From the NCBI GenBank assembly GCA_947631545.1, contig CANRLS010000002.1:1-64000 (forward strand): DNA of 64,000 bases, read 5' to 3'. Origin of the DNA: an uncultured Atopobiaceae bacterium. GTDB taxonomy: Bacteria > Actinomycetota > Coriobacteriia > Coriobacteriales > Atopobiaceae. The notes under the pieces were generated by a model. It was not told where the DNA came from. It did not search any database and saw nothing but the letters and a program-made list of their open reading frames with translations. Both the position numbers and the translations under genes were made by a program. Below, one piece after another: positions 38,117-46,368 of this stretch; positions within the stretch are counted from its first letter, which is position 1; each line of letters starts with the position of its first letter.

Positions 38117-39479
38117 CGCGGGCGCGGGCCCCGTTCCGAGCTTCTACATCTCCACCGTCGGCTGCGCCAAGAACGAGGTGGATTCGGATGCCATGCGCGC
38201 GCGATTGCTCGCGGCGGGCTACGTCGAGGCGCCGGGCCCCGAGGGGGCCGACGTCTGCCTCGTGAACACCTGCGGCTTCCTCGCCGAGGCCACGAGGGAA
38301 TCCATCGAGGTCACCCTCGAGGCGGCGGGGCTCGGATCGGACGGGACCTCCCCGAAGGTCGTGATGTGCGGCTGCGTCCCCTCCCGCTACGGGAGCGAGC
38401 TTCCGAGCGAGCTCCCCGAGGTGGACGCCTTCGTCGCGGCCGATGACGAGGAGGGCATCGCGGCGGTCGTCGAGGGGCTCGTGGGATCGGCCGGCACCGG
38501 GCGGAGGCTCAAGGATGCGGCGTCCGCGCGCACCGCCGGCGGCGCGACGGCCTTCCTGAAGATCGCCGAGGGCTGCGACCGCCACTGCACCTTCTGCGCC
38601 ATCCCCGCGATACGCGGTCCCTTCGTCTCCCGTCTCGCCGAGGACATCGTCGCTGAGGCCCGCTACCTCGTGGAGGGTGGCGCGAGAGAGCTCGTGCTCG
38701 TGGCCCAGGACACCTCGTCCTGGGGTCGCGACCTGCCGCATCGCCCGCATCTCGCATCGCTTCTCAGGAACCTCTCGGAGGAGCTCGAGGGGACGGGTAC
38801 CTGGATACGCGTCCTCTATCTCCAGCCAGAGGGCCTCGATGACGAGCTCATCGACGTCTTCGCCGAGGGCTACGTCGAGAGCGGCGAGGGCGTGCTCCCC
38901 TATATCGACATGCCGCTCCAGCACGCCTCCGGCCGGCTCCTGGGCCGGATGGGGCGCAAGGGCGACGCCGAGTCCTTCTCGAAGCTCATCGCGAGGCTGA
39001 GGGAGCGGATCCCCGGTGTCGTGCTCAGAACCACCGTCATCTGCGGGTTTCCGGGAGAGACCGACGAGGAGCACGAAGAGCTCCTGGCGTTTCTCAGGCG
39101 GGAGGCCTTCGACTACGTGGCGGTCTTCGCCTACTCGCCGGAGGAGGGCACGCCGGCGGCGACGATGGAGGGGCAGATCGAAGGGGAGCTGAAGCGCTCG
39201 CGCACCCAGGCCGCCTTGGACGTGGCCGAGGAGCTGGGCTTCGCGAGCGCCGAGGCGCGCGTGGGAGGCGAGGGGGAGATCGTCATCGATGCGGAGACTC
39301 CCGACGATCCCGACGGCGCGCTCGCGGGCCACGCCTGGTTCCAGGCCCCCGATACCGATGGCATCGTCCACGTGAGCGCGGACGGCGCCGGGCCGGGGGA
39401 CAAACTGACGGTGCGGTTCGTCGATGCCTGGTGCTATGACCTCGAAGGGGAGGTGCCCACCTGTGGCGGAGCCCTCTAG
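38100..39479 (+). CDS. rimO: Ribosomal protein S12 methylthiotransferase RimO
   Basis: A 459-residue radical SAM methylthiotransferase modifying the conserved aspartate of S12. UPF0004 cysteines are seen in TVGCAKNEVDSD, VNTCGFLAEA and MCGCVPSRYG; the radical SAM motif is CDRHCTFCAIP; the C-terminal TRAM domain follows. GCAKNEVDSD is the RimO form of the N-terminal motif. It starts inside yajQ without a strong ribosome site, so coupling is likely. It overlaps pgsA by 17 nt. Confidence 0.94.
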   Translation: MSTTASAGAGPVPSFYISTVGCAKNEVDSDAMRARLLAAGYVEAPGPEGADVCLVNTCGFLAEATRESIEVTLEAAGLGSDGTSPKVVMCGCVPSRYGSELPSELPEVDAFVAADDEEGIAAVVEGLVGSAGTGRRLKDAASARTAGGATAFLKIAEGCDRHCTFCAIPAIRGPFVSRLAEDIVAEARYLVEGGARELVLVAQDTSSWGRDLPHRPHLASLLRNLSEELEGTGTWIRVLYLQPEGLDDELIDVFAEGYVESGEGVLPYIDMPLQHASGRLLGRMGRKGDAESFSKLIARLRERIPGVVLRTTVICGFPGETDEEHEELLAFLRREAFDYVAVFAYSPEEGTPAATMEGQIEGELKRSRTQAALDVAEELGFASAEARVGGEGEIVIDAETPDDPDGALAGHAWFQAPDTDGIVHVSADGAGPGDKLTVRFVDAWCYDLEGEVPTCGGAL

Positions 39480-40299
39480 CATGCGCGGCCAGGGGCCGGC
39501 GCCCGGGATGCGACGCGCGGCGCGGCCCGCCCGTGCTCCCGGCGCCGATCGCCGAGCGACTCCGCGCGACGGGGCGGCGTCCGGGAGCCGGAAGAGGAGC
39601 GCCCTCCCGGATCGGGCGATCCCCGAGCGGCGCGCGAGGCGCGGCCACGGGGCATCGCCCCGAGGGGGCGAGACGGCCCGGCAGGGCGCACCCGATCCTT
39701 CGAACTCGCTCCTCACCGCGGCGAACGTCGTCACGCTCATCCGCGTCGTGGCCACCTTCGCCTGGATCGCCGTCGCGCTCTGGGTGGGGCCGAACGATCC
39801 CGCGAGAGGTTCCCATTCGATCCCGCTCGGGCTTCTCGTGGCCGCCCTCTACGGGGCCATCGCCTTCACCGATACCCTCGATGGCTACCTCGCGCGCTCG
39901 AGGGATGAGGTCACCGATTTCGGCAAGTTCCTCGATCCCATCGCCGACAAGCTCATCTGCATCGGCTCGCTCCTCGTGCTCCTCGACTGGGGCTACGTCT
40001 CGGTGTGGGTGCCGGTCATCATCGTGTTCCGCGAATTCCTCGTATCGGGACTCCGCATGGTGGTGGCGGCGAAGGGCGAGGTGGTGGCCGCCTCGAGGCT
40101 CGGCAAATGGAAGACCGGCTTCACCATGGGCGCCATCGCCGGCTACCTCGTGGCCGCGGCGCTGCCCCAGGGGCCCTTCGAGAGCCCGTTCACGGTCTTC
40201 CTCTTCGGGGCGGCGTGGATCTCGATGGCGGTGGCCATCGTGCTCACCATATGGTCGGGCGTCGATTACTTCGTGAAATGCAGGGGCTACATCCTATGA
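39463..40299 (+). CDS. pgsA: CDP-diacylglycerol-glycerol-3-phosphate phosphatidyltransferase
   Basis: A 278-residue CDP-alcohol phosphatidyltransferase making phosphatidylglycerol phosphate. The catalytic signature DG-xx-AR-x8-G-xxx-D-xxx-D is complete (DGYLARSRDEVTDFGK, then DPIADK), surrounded by about five membrane helices. The first 85 residues are arginine- and proline-rich and not part of the enzyme domain. I chose the GTG at 39463 because GGGGAGGTG lies 8 nt before it; the ATG at 39481 is an alternative. The pgsA-cinA-recA order is conserved in Gram-positive bacteria. A second family member lies at 62929-63678. Confidence 0.88.
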   Translation: MAEPSSMRGQGPAPGMRRAARPARAPGADRRATPRDGAASGSRKRSALPDRAIPERRARRGHGASPRGGETARQGAPDPSNSLLTAANVVTLIRVVATFAWIAVALWVGPNDPARGSHSIPLGLLVAALYGAIAFTDTLDGYLARSRDEVTDFGKFLDPIADKLICIGSLLVLLDWGYVSVWVPVIIVFREFLVSGLRMVVAAKGEVVAASRLGKWKTGFTMGAIAGYLVAAALPQGPFESPFTVFLFGAAWISMAVAIVLTIWSGVDYFVKCRGYIL

Positions 40300-40312
40300 G
40301 GCCGGTGATGGA

Positions 40313-40828
40313 ATGACAGAGGGCTACGAAGAGCTGGGACTGGGGCGCGAGGCGCTGGAACTGGCGGCAGAGCTCGTCGCTCGGGCGAGCGGGGCGGGCA
40401 TGACCCTCGCCACCGCGGAATCCTGCACGGGCGGACTGGTGTCGGGCGCGATCACGGCCGTCTCCGGATCGTCCGATGTGCTCACCGGCGGCATCGTGAG
40501 CTACGACTCGAGGATCAAGGCGTCGCTTTTGGGCGTCTCAGAGGAGACGCTCGCCGTCCACGGGGCCGTCTCGAGCGAATGCGCGGCCCAGATGGCCGAA
40601 GGCGCGCGGAGGGTCCTGAAGACCGATGTGGCGGTGTCGGTGACGGGCATCGCCGGCCCCACCGGGGCCGTCCCGGGCAAGCCCGTGGGCACGGTCTGGT
40701 TCGCCCTCTCCCGCGAGGACGGCACGAAGAGCCTCTGCCGACAGTTCCATGGGAACCGTCGCGAGGTGCGGCTGCAGTCGGTGAACCAGGCCCTCGCGCT
40801 TCTCATCGAGGGGGTCATGGAGCGTTGA
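40313..40828 (+). CDS. CinA C-terminal domain protein (NMN amidase type)
   Basis: A 171-residue stand-alone CinA C-terminal domain, the PncC nicotinamide-nucleotide amidase fold. The N-terminal TLATAESCTGGLVSGAIT and central VSVTGIAGPTG motifs are intact. It hydrolyses NMN to recycle pyridine nucleotides; the N-terminal molybdopterin-binding-like domain of full CinA is absent. It sits between pgsA and recA, where full-length cinA occurs in many bacteria. Confidence 0.9.
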   Translation: MTEGYEELGLGREALELAAELVARASGAGMTLATAESCTGGLVSGAITAVSGSSDVLTGGIVSYDSRIKASLLGVSEETLAVHGAVSSECAAQMAEGARRVLKTDVAVSVTGIAGPTGAVPGKPVGTVWFALSREDGTKSLCRQFHGNRREVRLQSVNQALALLIEGVMER

Positions 40829-41031
40829 TGGAGCCCGCCATGGCGCGGCACGCCCGAGGGGATCGCCCTGTTGGGAGCGCGTGAGCGGCGATTCCCGGGA
40901 ACGTGCGGGTCGAAGGCTCCCCGAAGCGCCTTCGAGGGGCTGGCGTCCCGCCGCTTGCACGACGGATGGGAGTCCCCGGTGGGGCCGGTGCCGCATTCCC
41001 GTTCGCGGGCACGGATAGGCTTCTGAGGAGA

Positions 41032-41060
41032 TTGACTTCAGAACAGGTGTTCGGTATCAT
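41032..41060 (+). promoter_or_regulatory. recA promoter with a LexA box in the spacer
   Basis: TTGACT (41032-41037), 17 nt, TATCAT (41055-41060). The spacer contains GAACAGGTGTTC (41041-41052), a perfect match to the Gram-positive LexA box GAACNNNNGTTC. LexA bound there would cover the promoter. The recA start lies 31 nt downstream of the -10. Confidence 0.9.
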
Positions 41061-41091
41061 CTGTTCGCACGCATCGGAAGGAGATCGCTCC

Positions 41092-42228
41092 ATGGCCAGA
41101 AGCCGCGAGAAGCAACGCATCATCAACGTTCCCGAGACCGAAGCCGAGCGCAGGAAGGCGCTGGACAACACCAAGAAGGAGATCTCCAAGCGATTCGGCG
41201 ACGGATCTATCATGACGCTCGGGGATGAGGCCGACCTCGAAGTGGAGGCCATCCCGACCGGCTCGATCGCCCTCGATGCCGCCCTCGGCATCGGAGGCGT
41301 GCCCCGCGGGCGCATCATCGAGATCTACGGGCCGGAGTCATCCGGCAAGACGACGCTTTCCCTGGAGATTCTGGCCGAGGCGCAGGCGAAGGGCGGCGTC
41401 GTCGCCTTCATCGACGCCGAGCACGCGCTCGACCCCACCTATGCCGCCTGCATCGGCGTGGACATCGACGACCTGCTCATCTCCCAGCCCGACACGGGGG
41501 AGCAGGCGCTCGAGATCTGCGACATGCTCGTGCGCTCGGGCGCCATCGACGTGGTGGTCATCGACTCCGTGCCGGCCCTCGTTCCCCGGGCTGAGATCGA
41601 GGGCGAGATCGGCGACGTCACGGTGGGCCTTCAGGCCCGTCTCATGAGCCAGGCGCTCCGCAAGCTTGCCGGATCCCTCTCGAAGTCCAAGACCACCTGC
41701 ATCTTCATCAACCAGCTGCGCGAGAAGATCGGCGTGATGTTCGGCAATCCCGAGACCACGCCCGGTGGTCGGGCGCTCAAGTTCTACTCCTCCGTGCGCA
41801 TGGACATCCGTCGCGTCGATTCGATCAAGTCGAGCGGCGAGGTCGTGGGCAACCGCGTGCGCGTGAAGGTCGTCAAGAACAAGATGGCGCCCCCCTTCAA
41901 GCAGGCGGAGTTCGACATCATGTACGGCCAGGGGATCTCCAAGGAGGGGTCGATCCTCGACATGGCCGTGCAGGAGGACATCGTCCATAAGAGCGGCGCC
42001 TGGTACACCTACGGCGAGGAGCGCCTGGGCCAGGGTCGCGAGGCCGCGAAGGAGTTCCTCCGCAACAACCGCGACCTTCTCGATCAGATCGAGCACAAGC
42101 TGAGAATCGCCCTCGCCCTCGAGTTCGAGGACGAAGGGGCGGAAGAGGACGAGGCCGAGGGCGAGGATCGCGAGAGGCTGACCCTCATCGACGACGTCGC
42201 GGACCTCGACGACGCCAACTACGCGTAA
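41092..42228 (+). CDS. recA: Recombinase RecA
   Basis: A 378-residue RecA. Walker [10 protein letters not shown] is near residue 80, followed by DAEHALDP, the L2 region with [18 protein letters not shown] and a very acidic C-terminal tail ([16 protein letters not shown]). It drives strand exchange and triggers LexA self-cleavage. The ATG at 41092 has AAGGAG upstream; upstream codons in frame run through the promoter and are rejected. recX follows 18 nt later. Confidence 0.97.
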   Translation: MARSREKQRIINVPETEAERRKALDNTKKEISKRFGDGSIMTLGDEADLEVEAIPTGSIALDAALGIGGVPRGRIIEIYGPESSGKTTLSLEILAEAQAKGGVVAFIDAEHALDPTYAACIGVDIDDLLISQPDTGEQALEICDMLVRSGAIDVVVIDSVPALVPRAEIEGEIGDVTVGLQARLMSQALRKLAGSLSKSKTTCIFINQLREKIGVMFGNPETTPGGRALKFYSSVRMDIRRVDSIKSSGEVVGNRVRVKVVKNKMAPPFKQAEFDIMYGQGISKEGSILDMAVQEDIVHKSGAWYTYGEERLGQGREAAKEFLRNNRDLLDQIEHKLRIALALEFEDEGAEEDEAEGEDRERLTLIDDVADLDDANYA

Positions 42229-42246
42229 ACGGGTGCAGGTGGCCCC

Positions 42247-42930
42247 GTGGGATGCCTCGCTTGGGATGTGACGCTGCCCGAGAGCACCAAGAGGCGCATG
42301 GGGGCTCCGAAGCCGAAGGCGACCCTGGGCTACGGGGAGGATGAGCGGGGCGATGGCTTCGCGAAGAGCCTTCCCGTGGCCCTTTGCGTGGCGCGGGCCC
42401 TCATCCGCGCGAGGGATGGGGGATTCGAGCCGGAGGGCCCAGGAGAGCTCCTCGACGAAGTCTCCCGCCTGGAGGAGCGCCTCTCCTGGGAATGGCTGAT
42501 CAAGGCGCTCAACCGGAGGGATCTCACCTCGAAGGAAGCGAGCGATAGGCTGCGGCGTGAGGGCTTCGGGCAGCGCTCGATCACGGTCGCCGTGACGCGC
42601 GCCCAAGAGAGCCGCTTCATCGATGATCGGCGCTATGCGGAGACCTTCACGCGCCAGAGGATCGATCAGGGGTGGGGTCGGCGGCGCATCGAGCGCAGCC
42701 TGCGCGAACGGGGGATCGACACCGACTCGATCGATGGGTGGGTCGAAGCGCACTTCTCGTCGGAGAGCGAGCTCGAACGCGCATCGCATGCGCTCGAGCG
42801 CAAGTGCGTGCCGCTGAGGAATCCCTATGAGAAGCTCGTGAGGTTCCTCGTGTCGCGCGGCTTCGCCCTCTCGACGGCGAGGGCGGCCGTCTCGAAGCGG
42901 CTCGACGATGAGGGCGACGACATCGCGTGA
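42247..42930 (+). CDS. recX: RecA regulator RecX
   Basis: A 227-residue RecX, a modulator that caps or destabilises RecA filaments. Three-helix RecX repeats are visible (LTSKEASDRLRREGF, then SRFIDDRRYAETFTRQRI and GRRRIERSLRERGID). The first 60 residues are an extension ahead of the repeats. The start is a GTG at 42247 with CAGGTGG before it. Directly behind recA, so probably co-transcribed under LexA. Confidence 0.88.
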   Translation: MGCLAWDVTLPESTKRRMGAPKPKATLGYGEDERGDGFAKSLPVALCVARALIRARDGGFEPEGPGELLDEVSRLEERLSWEWLIKALNRRDLTSKEASDRLRREGFGQRSITVAVTRAQESRFIDDRRYAETFTRQRIDQGWGRRRIERSLRERGIDTDSIDGWVEAHFSSESELERASHALERKCVPLRNPYEKLVRFLVSRGFALSTARAAVSKRLDDEGDDIA

Positions 42931-43189
42931 AGGCTGTGCGTTCTGTGATGCAGCGACAAAAACCGCAGGTCGCGCCCACGGTGAGATTTGACGGGAATGG
43001 CACGGTGAACGTAGGATTGGGCAAGCCCTCAAGAGCGAACCCCGGTCTCGGGACCGGCGATATACCCTACAGGCACGATTCCACTGCACGTCCATAGCAC
43101 TTCATCGCCGGGTTGGCTCCTGATGGCGCGCTCCACCGTATCGAGACGGCGGAGTCTCGCACGAGAACACGAACCATCTAGGAGCATCC
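42931..43189 (+). promoter_or_regulatory. recX-rny gap with rny promoter
   Basis: This gap of 259 bases contains TTGACG (42988-42993), an 18-nt spacer and TAGGAT (43012-43017). Transcription would start near 43024, leaving a leader of about 165 nt. A small hairpin CCGGTC/GACCGG lies at about 43045-43058, without a U-run. A ribosome site (TAGGAG) precedes rny. I see no small gene here. Confidence 0.55.
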
Positions 43190-44752
43190 ATGGATCCCGT
43201 CTTCAGCATCATCTGGGCCGTCGTGGGCCTTGTGGTGGGATGGGTCATCTCTTGGGCCATCTCCAGCCAGGGCGCGCACAGCAAGATGCGCCAAGCCGAG
43301 CAGTCGCTTGCCGATGCCGAGGAAAGGGCTCGGCGCATCGAGGCCGACGCAGAGCGTTCCGCTGAGACCAAGACCAAAGAGTCGATCATCGCCGCCAAGG
43401 AAGAGGCGCTTCGAATCCAGCGGGCGGCGGAAGCCGACGAGCGCCAGCGGAAGGGCGAGCTCTCGAAGAGGGAGTCGCGCATCGTCTCTCGCGAGGACGC
43501 GCTCGACAAGCGCTCTGAGGCCCTCGATCGCCGGGAGCATCAGCTCTCGAGCGCCCAGGGGCAGGTGGAGCGCAAGAAGAGCGACCTCGACGCGGCCATC
43601 GCCAAGGAGACCGAGGAGCTCGAGCGCATCGCGAGCCTCTCGCAGGACGAGGCGCATGACGAGCTCCTGCAGAAGGTGCGTCAGGACTCCGTGCACGAGG
43701 AGGCCGAGATCCTCCGCTCCTCCGAGCAGCGGGTGAAGGCCGAGGCCGCCAAGACGGCCCGCAACATCGTCTCCCAGGCCATCCAGCGCTGCGCCGCAGA
43801 CGTGGCCGGCGAGGTCACGGTGACGACCGTGCACATCCCCTCGGACGACCTCAAGGGCCGGATCATCGGTCGCGAAGGGCGCAACATCCGCACCTTCGAG
43901 CAGGTGACCGGCGTCTCGATCAACATCGACGACACGCCTGAGGTGGTGAAGCTCTCGAGCTTCGACCCGGTGAGGCGCGAGACCGCGCGGGTGACGATGG
44001 AGAATCTCGTGGCCGACGGGCGCATCCACCCGGTGCGCATCGAGGAGACCTACAAGAAGGCCAAGGAGCTCGTGGACCAGCGCGTCATGGAAGCCGGCGA
44101 GGATGTGGCCTTCGACCTCGGCATCCATGACCTCCACCCCGAGATCGTGAGGACGCTCGGCGCGCTCAAGTACCGCACCTCCTATGGGCAGAACGTGCTC
44201 ACCCACTCCAAGCAGGTGGCCGAGCTCTGCGCGCTCATGGCCACCGAGATCGGGAGCGATCCCAAGCGGGCCAAGCGCGCCGGACTTCTGCACGACCTGG
44301 GCAAGGCCGTGGACCGCGAGATGGAGGCGCCCCACGCCCAGGTGGGCGCCGAGCTCGCCAAGCGCTACGGCGAGAAGCCCGACATCGTCCATGCCATCGA
44401 ATCCCACCATGCCGACATCGAGCCCACGACGGTGCTCGACTTCCTCGTCCAGGCCGCCGACGCCATCAGCGCCTCGAGGCCGGGAGCGCGACGGGAGACG
44501 GCTGAGGAGTACGTGAAGCGCATGGAGAAGCTCGAGGCCATCTCCAACGCCCATGAGGGGGTCGACCACACCTACGCCATGCAGGCGGGCCGCGAGGTCC
44601 ACGTGATGGTGCAGCCCGAGAAGATCGGCGATGACGAGATGACCGTGCTCGCCCACGACATCACCAAGGAGATCGAGGACGGCCTCGAGTATCCCGGCCA
44701 GGTGCGGGTGGTCGTCATTCGCGAGTCGAGAGTCGTGGACGTTGCCAAGTAA
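43190..44752 (+). CDS. rny: Ribonuclease Y
   Basis: A 520-residue membrane-bound endoribonuclease. It has an N-terminal membrane helix (about 5-24), a long charged coiled coil (about 30-160), a KH domain (about 205-270, GRIIGREGRNIRTFEQVTG) and an HD domain with the metal-binding LLHDLGKAVD near residue 365. RNase Y starts mRNA decay in Gram-positive bacteria. The length and layout are typical. Its stop lies inside the start region of the next gene. Confidence 0.96.
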   Translation: MDPVFSIIWAVVGLVVGWVISWAISSQGAHSKMRQAEQSLADAEERARRIEADAERSAETKTKESIIAAKEEALRIQRAAEADERQRKGELSKRESRIVSREDALDKRSEALDRREHQLSSAQGQVERKKSDLDAAIAKETEELERIASLSQDEAHDELLQKVRQDSVHEEAEILRSSEQRVKAEAAKTARNIVSQAIQRCAADVAGEVTVTTVHIPSDDLKGRIIGREGRNIRTFEQVTGVSINIDDTPEVVKLSSFDPVRRETARVTMENLVADGRIHPVRIEETYKKAKELVDQRVMEAGEDVAFDLGIHDLHPEIVRTLGALKYRTSYGQNVLTHSKQVAELCALMATEIGSDPKRAKRAGLLHDLGKAVDREMEAPHAQVGAELAKRYGEKPDIVHAIESHHADIEPTTVLDFLVQAADAISASRPGARRETAEEYVKRMEKLEAISNAHEGVDHTYAMQAGREVHVMVQPEKIGDDEMTVLAHDITKEIEDGLEYPGQVRVVVIRESRVVDVAK

Positions 44753-45866
44753 CGGGGCGCCCTCATCGAAGCGCACCGACGAAGGCCGCGAGGATCTCGC
44801 GGCCTTCGTGGCCGATGTCACCGGCAAGGCCCCCTCGCGCATCGAGGAGAGCTTCGGCGATGGCTTCGTGCGATTGGACGTCTCGGAAGCCGAGCGGCGC
44901 CAGGCCGCCCACGACATCCGTTGGGTCGAGGATGCCGTGCTCGAGCTCCTGCGCAACGCCCGGGATGCCGGGGCGCGCAACATCTACGTCGCGAGCTCCA
45001 GGGAGAGGGCACTTCGGCAGATCGTGGTGGTGGACGACGGCATCGGCATCCCCCCTGCGATGCACGAGCGGATCTTCGAGGCTCGGGTGACCTCGAAGCT
45101 CGACACGATGGCTATGGACGCCTGGGGCGTCCATGGGCGGGGGATGGCGCTCTACTCGATCTCCCAGAACGCGGAGGAGGCCCGCGTTGCCGCATCGGCC
45201 ACGGGGCTCGGCAGCTCGATCGCCGTCGGCTTCGATACGGAGAGGCTCTCCGAGCGCGCCGACCAGTCGACCTGGCCGAAGGCGGTCGACGGGGAGGGGG
45301 ACGAGGGCGCGAGGGCGCTGAAGGGCCCCCATAACATCATCCGCATCTGCGTGGAGTTCGCCCTGGAGGAGGATCCGGGCGTCGAGGTCTACCTGGGAAG
45401 CCCGGCCGAGATCGTCGCGACCCTGAGGGAGCGGGCCCGCCAGACCGCAGACGAGGCGTCGCTCCTCTTCGCGAGGGACCTCGGGGCCCTTCCCCTGGCC
45501 ACGCGGCTCCTCGCCGCGTCCGATGCCCGCGAGCTCGAGGAGCAGGCGCATCGCCTGGGCATCGAGCTCTCGGAGCGCACGGCCCATCGCATCCTCGCGG
45601 GCCACATCAAGCCGCTCCGGAGCGTCAGGGCCAAGGTCCGCCACACGGGCCATGGAGCGACGACTCCGCCCGTCGACCTGGGTCGCGATCAGCGCGGCCT
45701 CGAGCTCTCCGAGGCGGATGCCCGCGAGCTCGCCGAGCGGCTCGCCCGCGCCTTCGAGAGCGTGGCGCCGCGCTACTTCATCACGCTCCGCGAGGCGCCC
45801 CAGCTGCGGGTGGGGCCGAACAAGGTGGTGGCGACCTTCACGATCGCCTCGGAGGAAGAGGGCTGA
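44742..45866 (+). CDS. Orphan GHKL-type ATPase domain protein
   Basis: A 374-residue soluble protein with a GHKL (HATPase_c) domain in its first half: an N-box-like helix (VLELLRNARDAGARN), G1 box DDGIGIP and G2 box GVHGRGMAL. There is no phospho-accepting histidine domain, no sensor and no membrane helix, so it is not a standard histidine kinase; a MutL, Hsp90, topoisomerase or anti-sigma partner is not evident either. The C-terminal half (about 190-374) is not recognisable to me. The TTG start at 44742 overlaps the rny stop; the ribosome site is weak, so the exact start is uncertain. The position between rny and spoVS suggests a link to one of them. Confidence 0.75.
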   Translation: MPSNGAPSSKRTDEGREDLAAFVADVTGKAPSRIEESFGDGFVRLDVSEAERRQAAHDIRWVEDAVLELLRNARDAGARNIYVASSRERALRQIVVVDDGIGIPPAMHERIFEARVTSKLDTMAMDAWGVHGRGMALYSISQNAEEARVAASATGLGSSIAVGFDTERLSERADQSTWPKAVDGEGDEGARALKGPHNIIRICVEFALEEDPGVEVYLGSPAEIVATLRERARQTADEASLLFARDLGALPLATRLLAASDARELEEQAHRLGIELSERTAHRILAGHIKPLRSVRAKVRHTGHGATTPPVDLGRDQRGLELSEADARELAERLARAFESVAPRYFITLREAPQLRVGPNKVVATFTIASEEEG

Positions 45867-45939
45867 GCCCGCGCGCGCTCCAGCCCGGTCCCCGTCGCTC
45901 GCGATGCGCCGTCAAGGATCCCTTCGCGCTGAAAACGTG

Positions 45940-45945
45940 TACCAT
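45940..45945 (+). promoter_or_regulatory. Candidate -10 of spoVS
   Basis: TACCAT lies 79 nt before the spoVS ATG in the 158-nt gap after the GHKL gene. No -35 is obvious. The rest of the gap shows only the GGAG ribosome site. Confidence 0.35.
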
Positions 45946-46024
45946 TCCTAGGCGTCTGCAGAAACGAAGCGCGCACCGCACAACGAACCGGCCACCATCG
46001 ACTTTCCAACGGAGCCGACCTCCC

Positions 46025-46366
46025 ATGGACTTCCTCAAGGTTTCCAGCAAATCATCGCCCGCCTCCGTCGCCGGCGCCATCGCCGGGATGGTGAAGGACG
46101 GCGTTCCCGTGAATCTCCAGGCTGTCGGGGCCGGTGCCGTGAACCAGGCCGTGAAGGCCATCGCCATCGCACGGGGCTTCCTCATCCCCGTGGGCATCGA
46201 CATCTCGGTGGCGCCCACCTTCAGCGACGTGATCATCGACGGGGCCCAGCGGACCGCCATCCGCATCGCCGTCTACGTGCACCGCATCACGGGTCCGGGC
46301 CAGTCCATGGACATGGAGGTGCCCGAGGTGGAGGGCTTCGAGTCCATGGTGGGCAGCGAGTCCTGA
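46025..46366 (+). CDS. spoVS: SpoVS family protein
   Basis: A 113-residue protein with the SpoVS core (LKVSSKSSPASVAGAIAGMV, VGAGAVNQAVKAIAIARGFL and IDGAQRTAIRIAVY), an Alba-like fold that may bind nucleic acid. It carries about 25 extra residues at the C-terminus compared with the Bacillus protein of 86. In Bacillus, spoVS follows rny (ymdA) and ymdB; a similar neighbourhood here, in a lineage not known to sporulate, points to a role outside sporulation. Confidence 0.92.
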   Translation: MDFLKVSSKSSPASVAGAIAGMVKDGVPVNLQAVGAGAVNQAVKAIAIARGFLIPVGIDISVAPTFSDVIIDGAQRTAIRIAVYVHRITGPGQSMDMEVPEVEGFESMVGSES

Positions 46367-46368
46367 CC

